Positions 33,932 to 46,200 of a stretch of 64,000 nt of DNA are shown here, piece by piece; the first letter of the stretch is position 1; the number at the start of each line of letters is the position of its first letter. The DNA is from Certhia americana. Its lineage: Eukaryota; Chordata; Aves; Passeriformes; Certhiidae. Under the pieces are notes generated by a model that saw nothing but the letters and a program-made list of their open reading frames with translations, did no database searches and had not been told where the DNA came from. The stretch covers positions 128,225,133-128,289,132 of the forward strand of contig CM031858.1 in assembly GCA_018697195.1 (NCBI GenBank), read 5' to 3'. The position numbers were made by a program, and so were the translations under genes.

Positions 33932-36254
33932 CTGGCAGATCGTCCTCCTGCTAGCTCTCTCTAATTGTAGGAAATCTGTTTATTAGGGTGCAGAAAATGG
34001 ACATAATTGTAGGGAAATAGAGAAGCATATCCCACATGTACAAATATTGATAGCATCTGCAAGTCAAGAGGAAATGATGTTGTAAATGAGCCATTTAGCA
34101 TTCTTCCTCTTCACCAATGAGTATCTCTTATCACTCCACTTTAGATATCAACCCCACCCTCTCCTCAGTTTAGCTCTGCAAAGAGCAGCTCTGTGGAGGT
34201 CTCTTTGCCTGTCGGGTCCTCAGGGAGCTTTTTCAATCCAGCTGTGAGCTGCTGCTCCGTGGTGATTCAGCTGCATGAAGAGGCTGAGAAAGCAGGACTT
34301 GATAGTAGAATCCACTGAGTGATGCTTTCCATCCCACCTTCTCTCATCCCAAGGGTTTCCTGCAGTGTTTTCTCAGAGTGGGTTTGCCAGCCTGCAGGGC
34401 AGCAGCCAGGGACTGGCCTGGACATTTAGAAAGGAATGGAGGAAAAGGGAAGGTGAAGGCAAAACCTGCAAAACGCTTCGTCCTTGTGGTGACCTCATAA
34501 ATGTTGTTGGAGGACATATTAGCCTGTGTCCTTGCAGGAGGGTGCCTGATATCTGGGGCTGCTCCAGCTGCCCTGCTCCCTGGCTGGGGCACTGGGATGG
34601 CTGAGGGTTGTCTGGCCCTGCCCTGCCACACCTGTGGGCAGCCCCTGAAGTCCCCAGCCCTAAGCAGACCCTGGTTCACTGGGAACTCTCTGAAAGACTC
34701 CACTTTGACTGTGTGTCTGCAAACATTTCCAGGTGCTTTTCTGTGCATAATGTTAATTATCAAAAACCCCAGAAGACTTTTGACACATCTGGCTGAGCGC
34801 ATCCTCAAACACATTCGAATGGACAGTAAATTTTTCATTGTCTAGTGGTACTGTTTGGAGCCCACATGTGTTTTGACTGTACACCTGCTTTAGGGCCCTT
34901 AGCAGAAGTCAGGTGGAAGAGCTCTTTTAGATCCTTGCTGGCGAAGGCTATCCCAGGTGATCAAAGCAGACCTAGCACAGAGATCCTCTGCAGTTCTTCA
35001 ACAAGCAGGCACCTATTGGAGTCATTATTATTATTATTCAGTAGAAACGTAATCTTCCTCTTCAACAGTGCTGCTGTCTCCCTTGGATTTTTTCTGCTCA
35101 GGCTACTGAGCCATTGCTGGCCTCATTAATACACTTATTTATTCCTGCAGTTTACTATTTTCATTTTGAGGTGAAATTAATGCACTAGATTTCTTTGTTA
35201 GCCTGGTGAACTCTTTGAGTATCAAAAGCAACACAATGCCTTTGTAATTTTTTAGTTTGCTGGGAAAATATCTTCCTATCCCTATGAACTATAAACTTGG
35301 CATTTACTGTATTGCAAAGGAGAAATGGTGTCTCTGTGAGATGGTGCTTCACAGATGACTATGATGCAATAGAGCAGGTGCACGTCTCAGTAGGGCAGTA
35401 AAGAGTTCATATGGCACCCTGCCTGAAATAAAAAAAAAAGGAAAAATTCAGTGTCCAGGAGATCTTTTTCAGCTCTGCATTATTTTCACATTCTTCTTTG
35501 CTGATTAGAGGATCTGCTCAAAAGATGGCATCCAGAATACAGGTAAGAAGGTTTCAGGACATACCACAATCTATATGTCAGCCATTGTGCCAGTCACTCT
35601 CTCACAAATGTTCTCTTTTAGTTGCAAGTAATATTCAGTAACTGTTTGGTTTGGTTTGTCCTTTACAAGTAACTTGAAGTGAAGAAGGAAAGCAACTGAA
35701 TGATCAACAACAGCAGTCAAGCACTCGCAGCATGCACCTTGTATTTTAATCCCAGCAGAGGGGCAACAGAGGACTAGAAGCAGAATTTAATTTACCATAT
35801 CCAAACATCCTTCTGTGACAGGAGAAAACCCCCAAATCTTTCACATATCCTGAAGCTATTAAAAAGGTGTCTGAAAGCAATAATTTTGAGGCATATTGTT
35901 GATGAATGGGACACTTCAATACAAGAAAAAAGACATGCTGAGGGAAGGCCTTGATGTGCTGTTGTATTACTTGGAATGCAGGATTTGGAGGGTTTGCCTC
36001 AGTTGTTTGGGAAAACTGATTCCAGAGTTTCTAACACTCTTAAAAAGGCTTAAAGAAATGCAAACCCCTTTTTTCAAATTTCCTCTTTTGATTTTGTATA
36101 AATGGGTCTTTTCAGAAGGTGTCATGCTTGTAACCTCTTTATTGTGTATGAAGACTTATTCTATCAACTTTCTGAATTCTGAAGACCCTGAGCTCTATTC
36201 CAGATGCCATGTGCAACAGGAGTGACTTTTAAAACCATACATACACATTGAACT

Positions 36255-36405
36255 ATAAAATAGCTTGGGTGGAACGGACTTAAAGATCATCGAGTTCCAA
36301 CCTCCCTGCCATGGTCAGGGACATCTCCCACTAGACCAGGTTGCTCAATGCCCCACCCAATCTGGCCTTGAACACTTCCAAGGATGGGAAAACCACCGTG
36401 CCGCA
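36255..36405 (-). mobile_element. CR1 LINE 3' UTR fragment
   Basis: On the plus strand this reads like the reverse complement of a CR1 3' end: a 'ggacttaaagatcatcgagttcc' outline, then CCCTGCCATGGTCAGGGACA, then 'caatctggccttgaacacttcc'. It is cut off near 36405, after which unrelated ATGTACATGTACAT sequence follows. It lies about 0.4 kb from a second CR1 in the opposite orientation. Confidence 0.85.
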
Positions 36406-36789
36406 CACAATGCATACATGTACATGTACATTACAGTTCATAAGTCACACTATTTCAAGGGAAGTAGTCATGCACATATATATTCTCTCCAGCCACTGAA
36501 CTCAGTGTCAGCATGGCCTTGTGAACATTAATGCAACATCAAAGTGAAAGATCCCAATGCCAGTTGCAAACTACTGGGTATTTACATGCATATATCCATA
36601 TGCATAACAAAAAGGATTTAATGAAAATTATAGGCTCTCCAACAGACTCACTTTATGCTACATATGGTTAATTAATAAACTAAAGAGAGGTAAAATGTTG
36701 TATAGTCACCACAGAAACAGAATAAAGGACTACGGCTTGAAGACAACAGATGGACAGAAAATTTTTTTTAACCTTCCTCATAGCAATAG

Positions 36790-37977
36790 GATATTCTTCA
36801 TTTCAAAGAGCTGATCACGAACAAAATGCTGGCCAAAGCATGGCTTCACCAAGGACAAATCCTGCCTGAGTAACTTAGTGACCTTCAATGATGGAGTGAT
36901 TACATCAGTGGACAAGGGAAAAAATACAGATGTTATGTATCTGGATTTCTGTAAGGCATTTGATGTGGTCCCCACAACATCCTTCTCTTTTAAATTGAAC
37001 AGAGATAGATTTGTAAATTGGACTGTTTGTTGGATTAGGAACTGGTTAGATGGTCACTAGCCAGTGGTGACTGGTCAATGACTCAGTGTCCAGATGGACA
37101 CTAGTGACAAGTGAGTGACAAAGTTCCTCAGGGGTCTTTATTTGGAACAGTATTGTTTAATATCTTCATCAATGATACAGACAGTGGGATCATGTGCAAG
37201 TTTGCAGGTGATACCAAGCTGAGTGCTGCGGTCAACACACCTGAAAGATGGAATACCATCCAGAGGGATCTGGACAAGCTTGAGAAGTGGGCTCACGGGA
37301 CATTCATGAGGTTTAACAAGGCCAATTGCAATGTGGTGCACCTGGGTCAGGACAACCTTTGGTATAATACAGGTTGGGGGATGAAGGGATTGCAAGAAGA
37401 CCTTGGAGAAGGACTTGGGGACACTTGTGGAGGAAAACCTGGGCATGAGTCAGCAATGTGCACTCACAGCCCAGAGAGCCAGTCGTGTCCTGAGCTGCAT
37501 CAAAATAACTATGGGCTGCAGGTTAAAGGAGATGGTTCTCTGCTCTGTCCTTGTGCCCACTTGGACTACTGTGTCCATCTTGGAGGTCCTCAGCTCAGGA
37601 AGGGCATGGACCTGATGGAGTGGGACCAGAGGAGGGCCCTGAAGATGATTACAGAGATGAAGCATCTTTTGTGTAAGAGAATCAGGACTGTTCAGCCCGG
37701 AGAAGGGAAGGCTCTAGGGAAACTTTATTGTGGCTGCTAAATATTTAAAGAGTGCCTATTAGAAATACGGGGACAAACTTTTTAGTAGAAGGTGTTCACA
37801 CAGGACAAGAGGTAATGGATTTAATCTAAAAGAGGGTCTATTTAAACTGGAAAAAGAAGAAGTTTTTTGCAATGAGCCGCTGAAAGAGATTGACCAGACA
37901 GGTGGTAAATGCCAAATCACTACAATATTCAAGGCCAGATCTGTCCAGCCCAAAGTATTCTATGGCTCTATGATTCC
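36790..37977 (+). pseudogene. CR1 LINE with degraded reverse transcriptase (ORF2 3' half and 3' UTR)
   Basis: A non-LTR retrotransposon fragment. In order it shows the CR1 phrases '[12 protein letters not shown]' (36935 on), '[19 protein letters not shown]' (about 37120-37176), the catalytic-motif region and '[10 protein letters not shown]', then shifted C-terminal remnants and a 3' UTR ending CTATGGCTCTATGATTCC. The catalytic motif reads FAGD in place of FADD (GGT at 37207-37209). A short deletion precedes it, a stop lies near 37058, and frameshifts follow. The element is therefore dead. The upstream half of ORF2 and all of ORF1 are missing, as in most genomic CR1 copies. Upstream border approximate. 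Confidence 0.9.
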
Positions 37978-37990
37978 AAGACTTCTGGGG

Positions 37991-38046
37991 ATAAAAATAC
38001 TAGAATACTGTTTATTAATAAAAATACTATTGAATACTGTTTATTA
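37991..38046. repeat. Tandem duplication, about 28 bp unit
   Basis: Two copies of ATAAAAATACTA...GAATACTGTTTATTA, differing by two extra bases in the second, begin about 13 bases after the CR1 3' end. Confidence 0.85.
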
Positions 38047-41000
38047 ACAACCTTGAGGTGTTGCAAGTAAGTGTAAGGTCCTTCAGAGCTTTAAATGCAT
38101 TCTGCTGCCTCATAAAGTAATTGATCTTGTTTAGCTCCAGAAAGGTTTGAAAAGTATGGTAATATTTTTTCACATTGCAGCAGCTGCAGTGGTGTGAAAT
38201 ATTAATCAGTTCTGCATGATTTTTAATTAATGGTCTTCAGTCTCTACAAGTGTAGACTGGGAGTAGTTTTTGTTTGTGCTCTACCACAGTATTTGTCTTC
38301 TTGTAAGAAAACATGAACAATCTAAGTCCATAACACTGCTCAACATGAAAACTGGGCTCTTAAATTTTAAAGCAAAACTACAGTTAACTGTGGATCTGCA
38401 AAACCCTCAGTCAGGAAAGTGACATTCAGAAATTCATGTCTGAATCTTGATTCATTAGGCATCCCATTTCAGAAAAGTTAGTAATTTAACGAGCACAAGA
38501 TATCTCCACAACCCTCCTGAAAAGTCGAATTGGGATAGTAGAGATGTCATCAAAAAGCTAAACAAGAGCTGCTAAAACAGCAGCGATCCACTTAACAAAA
38601 AAGTAACACAGTAGAATTATGAGTGCATGTAAATTACTTCTTGCTGAGGACAAAAGTTACTGGAAACTCTTTTTAAAGGGATATTATGCTTCATCTTGGA
38701 CATGTGTATTACCTCAGTTAGGTAGTGTGCTCTTTAACTTGAAAGCACGAGGTGTCTGGACGGCATTATTTGAGCTAACTGTATTCTCAGGGCCCTGCTG
38801 CGCAGTCAGCAGGAATAATTTTACCATTCTCATTTATGAGCCTTTGGAGCCATAAACACCTCCCAGCTTTTTCTGAGGAGCCCTGCAACTGAATAAGCAG
38901 TAAGTTCATTAGCAGTCTGGTTGCAGAGAGGGAGCAGGAGGAAGTGGACTCCTACAGAAACCCATATGCCTTCTATGTACTAGCTGGTGCAGCCTTCTAA
39001 TGAGCAAATTCCTGCTTCAACACCACCATGTGAAAAATTCAAGGAAGGCAGGTAGAAATCAGATAAGCAGAATCAACCAAGGTTTTTCTTCCCTTTTAAA
39101 CATATATAACTAACTCTTTAACTCTTTGTCCCTTAATAAGTGGTTCACATGCAGTTCTTGTTGACAGTACTTAAAACTGCCACAAGATAATGCTCAGATT
39201 TTAACTTCTGTGAGATGTTCCTTTCCATGTGGATGGAGAGTGACATTATAAATTCCATTACCATAGCTGGCCCCAAATCTGACAATCTCAGCTGGAGCCC
39301 AGAGCTGTAACCAAACCTCTGAGATGGCTCTTTCTGCTTCAGGGTTGATGTGAACTGGTGAGTCTGCCTATACAGGAGCTGATCCTGATGTTAATATACA
39401 GTGTTAAGTGCAAGACGCTGGCCATCTCTACCATTTCTCTATGAGTGTTAAATTTACTTGCAATTATGAAAAGTGTATTAGAGAATTAAATGTCTTGTAT
39501 CTTCAGCTGTGCAGAATCTTCTGCTGCCTGGCTGTGGGATGGTGTGAAGAGCTGTCATATGTGACAAGTTAATAGAAACATATTTTTACATGCATGAGAC
39601 CCCCCACAAGTGTGTGGTGGGAGGAAGCCGTGCATGGGGCTTTTTATCAAACTTCTTGCAAGGCAGAGAAATCGTGATCTTAAATGCACAACTTTTTCAT
39701 ATTCATTGTGTAAATCTGGCATGGCCCAATTCTATGGGAACATTTTCAGGAAAACACACACCTTCCCTGAGTAAAAGTGCAGTTGGCTTCCTTGCAAGTG
39801 CCATCTTTTTTCTTCATTCATGCATTCATTAATTCCTTATTAGACCATGGAGCAGGGATGAAGGAACGAGACAACTATTCCTCTTGTTCTAATGGACATA
39901 TATGGTTGAATGATTTTAAAGTCTTGCTGTTTAAATCCAGATTGTCTTCACATACAAAGTCTCTTGAAGAAAAGAGATAGGAAAACAGCAAGAATTTCAC
40001 CATGAAAGAAGAATTTCCATTTCTACAGCTGGGCCAGACACACTGATGCCAAGCATGCTCTCCATGCTCTCTTTTTCCCAAACCAGTAGTGGGAGAGGCT
40101 TGAATCTGCTTTCTAGAGGCTTTCCTCCCAAATTTGCCCTAAACCACGAAATGGATCTCTAAAGAATGGTTCCTCCACTGGCCAGCAGCTAACAGAGCTC
40201 CCTACAGTGTCTGTGCTGTCAGATGGTGTCAGGAAATTTCACTGGACCGTAAAATCTTATTACATACTATGCTAGACAGTTAAAACTGTTCCATTGCAGC
40301 CCAGACTAGCTGCCACTCTTCCATACAATTTCCATGAAATCTGAGGGCCAGTGCAAGCTGGGGACTATTACCCATACACAGTTTTTCTTGAAGGCTGTTT
40401 AACACCATGGTCACAGTCTGTTTGATGATAAAGAAATGGCATAACTCTAGAGTAAACATAGCTGGCTGTAGAGCAATACATCTTTCAGTCTCTATTAGAA
40501 GATGAGTGGTAAAACTTTAAATAATATATGCTCTTCTCCTAGTGTAATAAACTGCGTTCATGCTTCTGAAGAAGTAGTAGTTAGACTTTAGGAGCAGTGG
40601 TTGAAGTGCTGAGTTTGTCACTGGGAACAGTTTTGTGGGAGATTTTATGAGTGTTAAAACTCAGCTGTCCAGAGACTAAGTGTGGATGAGAAATGGGCAT
40701 TATGACCCCAGGTATAAGAGAAAGTCGGAAGAATTCCTTCAGGAAAAAGACAAAGACTGATACCAGAGAGGGTGGCTAGGAGGCCAGAAAGGGGTTAAAA
40801 TTTCAGGGACATGTGGCTTTGCTGAAACAGCAAGCAAACTATGACTTGTGATTAGCTCATCAGCTGTGTCATCTGCACGACCCGTAGGAACCCAGGACTG
40901 CATGGGAGGCTACCCTCCTCCTCAGTTTTCCACACTGGTGTTAGCACAGACAGACCTTGATCCTGGGCAGCACAACTCGTGAAAGGCATTAAGGAACACA

Positions 41001-43240
41001 GCTAGACTCTTGCTTAGAGTGTTTAGAATGTTATGTTAAATCTTACACACAGTGTAAAAGATATGACTCCCTGAATTCTTATTAAGAAATAAATCATAAG
41101 TGACTGAGACCACTTTGGAATAATAGAAAATGAAAAAAATGAATCAATTAATGAATTGTGTCTAGAACAGAGAAAGTGAGTTTATGCATCCAGCCAGTAA
41201 CTGGATCTCTGTTCCTTACCCACTCATTAGTCTCCTTTCAGCAGAAGTTTCACACTGTAAGGGATGACTGTTTTAAAAACAGTATCAGTGAGAAAAATAT
41301 AGGTTAAATTCCCTTTTCTGGCTCCAACTTTGTTCTCAAGCTGAAGCATGTGCAATCAGGGTGGGATGCAGGGTAAGGCAATACGCTGGGGAATGCAATA
41401 TCTTATTAAGGGATTTGTGAGTGAAATACTTCCACAATCTGCACATATTCAACCAGCGTAAAATAATTGTTACATCCTGAAAGTAAATCAGCACAATGAG
41501 ATAGGGAAGCTGAGTACAGAGTTGTATATGCCCCTTCTTGATGTAAGATTTTGGGAGTCCAACAGCTGTTAGAAGAGATAACTCCCTGATTGCTTTTAGT
41601 CTTCACAGCTAAGGCTGATTTCCATCTTACCTTCTAACACAAACTTTCATGCTGCACTGCTAAAAAAGTTTTCAAGGTTTATGTACAGGAAACTGATGTG
41701 TTTGCATTTTCTCTCCCCGCCCTGATATCTCTTTTCAGGGGTAAAAAACAGCTGCAGTATTAAAAGAGGAGTTACAGAGACTGCAGGCATAGCATGATAT
41801 CCAAAGTTTAGGCTAGCACCACCATCAGAGTTGTGGGATATGAAAAGAGCAGGGGAGAAGCATTACATATAGAGTATACAGTAGTTCAACAGAAGATGGC
41901 ATGTTGGTCAGCAGCCAAAGCTATATTGTTTCTTTTCCTAGTAAATTAGTCCAGTTCTTCTTCTTTTCCTTTTTATTATTCTTCTTTTAATGATGAAAGT
42001 CTTTGATTCTGATCTCCAAGCACTGTGTGTAATTTCTAGTATTTTTATCCACAAAGCAGGAATGCAAGGGAGGCAATTATCTTGAGCTCCTGTTGTTTAC
42101 TAAAATAATGCAAACTTTTTCAAGGAACTTTTTTGGATACTAAATCTGTGGGTCTCACTTTCTAACCTACTTACTTGCCAAAAAGGACAAAGAGATTTGT
42201 CTAGAGCATGGTGAAAACTTTTGGGTGATGATTAAAGCAAGGGATTATTTTATCCTCTGTTATTCACATTTAAGTTACTTCAAGCCTTCCAGCCTGAATC
42301 CTGAGATTACATGTATAGTTTTCCAGGTCCTTATGGGATCTCACAAAACTGCTGCACAGTTGAACTGATAAGATTTAAGGTAAGCTGAAGCTTATAGGAG
42401 ACAAGGCTCTGCTCTTGAACGTGGAAGACAAAGCCCACTTGCTTTATGTCCAAGTTTAGCAGGAGGAGAATTTGCAAATCAAATTGGCTCCTGCCCTTGT
42501 TGACTCTGATATTATGCTGATACGCACAGCATGAAACCTTATAAACAAGAGCAGATATCATACATTTTGGTAAATCCAATGTTTTCCTGGTAGCTAAGAA
42601 CAGCTAAGAGAGCTAAGATTGCCTCTCTTTCTCATTTAGAAAGAAAAGTCCTTTCTTTTTCTTTAATTTTTCTTCAATGTCCTTTTCAGTTTTAATCAAT
42701 CACTAAGGCTTATTAAACTAAAGAGAAATTAAAATTAATCTGTTTTGATATTGTATATTTTAATTTTGGGTTTTTATCAAATGTCCATCTTGTATTTCTT
42801 TATGACTTCTACTTTTACCTTGACCTGCAAACCTTTCACCCTCCTTTGCACTTTTGCAAGGCTCCAAACCAACGTGCTTGTGTAAAATGGACCTGGTTGC
42901 TGTGCAGTCTGAGTTTTGTAATTAGGACATCACATGCTTTATTTTTAAAGTAAGTAAATCAAGTCTGATGCAGATTGGCCCCAATCACACCTTTCTATCA
43001 TCTAGAAGTTGTCCACAGAGCAGTGTTAAGTGCTCCTTATTTCCTTCCCGATGGAGAATGTCTCAGCATAAAAATGTCTGCCATTATAATTAGTTCTCTT
43101 GTTGACAGCTTTCAGGTTGGAAAGAACAAGAGACCAGACTATCTTAACAACAGTGATCTGCTTATTTATTGGATCCATGGTTAGCCCAGGCTTTCCGATG
43201 AGGAAAATTAGGGTCTTTGCTCAGATGTCCTGAAGATTTA

Positions 43241-43296
43241 GATGTTCACACTTGTATTCAAGCTTGTATTCAAGATGTTCACGTCTTGTATTCAAG
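43241..43296. repeat. Triplicated 12-mer CTTGTATTCAAG
   Basis: Copies lie at 43251-43262, 43263-43274 and 43285-43296. The first and third are each preceded by GATGTTCAC, so the array grew by staggered duplications. Confidence 0.9.
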
Positions 43297-46200
43297 GGCA
43301 GCACACCTGATAGTCCACACTGCCAGACCTGGTTTCTCCAAGCAATGAAGAGAAATATGGGAGCTGGATTCAGGCTGCCCTCTACAGCTATGCAATATAA
43401 ATGTTTAGCATGAATTGGAGAGCTCACCATGGCCATGCAGCAACAGGGTGGAAATGAAGAAGTCATGGGGCTTCCTAGACAGCTATGATAGTGATCAGGA
43501 TGGTCAAAATAAAGAAACTGTTGTGTCTGACAGCATAGATTGTCACCAAGCTGCATGCCACATAGTCTACATCACCCTGAAATGGAGTCTGCCTCTTGCC
43601 AGCCATTTAGACACTATGACTCAGATCCTTGCTGCTGCTGAGCTTGGCTTCACGTGCCTTTTTCCAGAGGACAAGTAGTTCCCTGCATCCACCTCAGTGA
43701 AGAGGGTGTTTGCTGGAGGTCACCTGGTCCTTCAGTGTAAGTTTACGTTACATTAATAACTTCAGGCTTTTGGCCATCTCCACAAAGGTGGTCATCTGTG
43801 GATACTGAATAACTCTGCCAGGCCAGGAAATTACATCTAAGTGATATAACACTGAGTGTTGGACCACCCTTAACTGCATAGAGAAAATGTCTCTTTTCCT
43901 AGGAAGTTATTAATCCAATTCACTGTCAATCCCATTTTCCCAGGGTCCAAGTCTGTTGCTTTGTCTTTGCAATCTCAATATATATGACATACATAGAAGT
44001 CAGGAATGAAAGTATTTCCCTTAAATCATCCTAAAATCCATCTTTTTCACTATACACAAACACTGTTATTGCCCATATTTGTGTATGATTGTGGAGTATG
44101 ACAGATTAGGGGGTGTGGGTGTCATTCTTTGCCTAATGTCACTCTCTGGAGAGCTGGATTTTTATGTCTTTTCATGCTTCTTGATTTATCAAGATAAAGA
44201 TGACATCAGCTGTTTAAAATAGCTCAAAACTGCTGTTCTTTGGCAAAAAGTGAGTCATTCATAGATAAAAGGAATAAGATTAACGTTTCAAATTCTTGCT
44301 CCAAACAATAAACAGGCACAATAGCAATACTGATTTTTCTATTCAGTGTTTTTGCTATCTGTCTTTTGCTTTATTTCAACCTGAACAGCTTGAGGCTGAT
44401 AAAGGAGTATATTGAGCATTCACAACACTTTGACCAAAGCCTGTGCAATTTATGGAAATCCAGTGTGTCTACAACTTCTACCCTGTTAAAGAAATTCAAC
44501 AGGATGTGCAGAAAAATCTCTTTTCTTTGCAGAAACTCTAGCTGAAGCTTTTCAATCCCCACTTGATACAAGTCTTTAACAACTGTACTTCATGTCATGG
44601 ATGCTTGTTTTTATGAAGTAAGTTTGGTTTGGGGTTCTGTGTTTAACAATGACATTCTATAAGCAACCACACCTCAGCTCTCTGCTGAAATCTTGCTTCC
44701 CAGGTCCACTTAAAGCTTCAGTGAGAAAGAGTGTGGGTCTGGTTACACCCCAGCCTTGCAAGATTATAAATATTTCTCAGCACATTTTGGGCCAGAGGCT
44801 CTTACAATTCAGTCTTTTCAGAGATGTTCACAACAGATCCTGCCTAAGTCCACAGCAGGACTAAATAAAATAAGTTATAAAATAAAGGATAAAATATACA
44901 GGAAAAGCCAAACACAAGTTTAAAAGTCTGGCTCCTGGCTGCCCCTGTGTGTGCAGGATCTTGTGGGGCATTTTGCAACATACTGCAGCGCCTAAGATTA
45001 TATTTGCTCTGGTGAAGCTGTTTCCCACCAGGAGTTTTTATAGCTTTCCTAGACTAGGCTTAGAAAGTTGATTTCAATTTTATAAAAAGCAATAATTTCA
45101 GATAGATTTTTTATGTTTATAACAAAGAATCAAATTTCATTAATGATACACAATAATCCCATTTGTTTTCATGGCAAAACAGTAGAATAATTTAAATGAG
45201 ATATTCAGTGTCCCTTTTTTTATTTTCTGACAGATTGAAATAAAGTTAAAAATCAGTTAATTTTGAATTAGTTGCTGAGCTTTAAGTTGGCTTCCAAATG
45301 ATATACTGAGTCTGCTTGTTGGGAGGGTTCATTGACAAACAGGCTTTAAAGGTTCTTTCTAAATTTAGGGTTTTTTAAATATATATGATTAAAATAAAAT
45401 TCTTTAGGAATTTAAGCCCAAAACACCCTGTATATTTGAATTAATAAATTGTTCATCTAAAAAAAGTTCAGCTAGCTCTGTATTATCTGGTCTAACACAT
45501 TCACCATAGTGAGTTTCTGAATTATATCCAGTATTTTTTAATGAATGATTGGCCAAGCCCTAAGGTTTGAATGCAAACCCACACCTCATGTGTTTAAAGG
45601 TTCTTATCTGGATGAGGTTTGGTGTTACTGCCATCAAACTCCACTGTGAAATGAAGCTGTTAACTGAACACGGAGCTCAGTTGAGCATCTCAACAGATTT
45701 TCAGAGTTACTTCTGTATGAACAAAATTAAACCAAAATTGTCTTTGCTGAAATTTGCCAGTTCGAAATAAAACTTGTAACAGGAAAATCCCTATTGTGTA
45801 CTGCATCAGTTGTTAAGTCAATAAACTGAATTTTCAAGAGACTCAATGTATAAAAAGATCAATATCTCCTTGGGCTCTTAACAGCTTCTCTTATCAAGAG
45901 ACTCCGAGTGCTTAAATGTCTTTAGCCTTCACTGGAGCCCTTACATTTGCTCTGCTGTGATGTGTAGGTGATAAAGAAATTTAGCATCAGGTAGGACCTC
46001 AAGATTTGTTCCTTGCACGATGGGTGAGTAGGGAAGGAGAAGGATGAAATTTGACTACAAAGACCGATAAAATATTTTTGGGTAAATTTGCTAGCTGGAA
46101 AACTGTGACAGCTTTATTCAGCTTACTCATTTAGACAGCCTCAAGTAATGGAGGAGGAACAACTAATTTCATTCTCCAAGCTGGCAGACTCTGACTCTTA

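Larger units (their letters stand above)
28838..36250. other. Intergenic, no gene recognised
   Basis: About 7.4 kb. It contains an A26 tract (31473-31498), a 9-bp-arm inverted repeat (33913-33931), an AT-rich TAAT-dense stretch (about 33120-33600) and a CpG-poor GC-rich patch (about 34500-34690). The open frames here look accidental. Confidence 0.65.
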
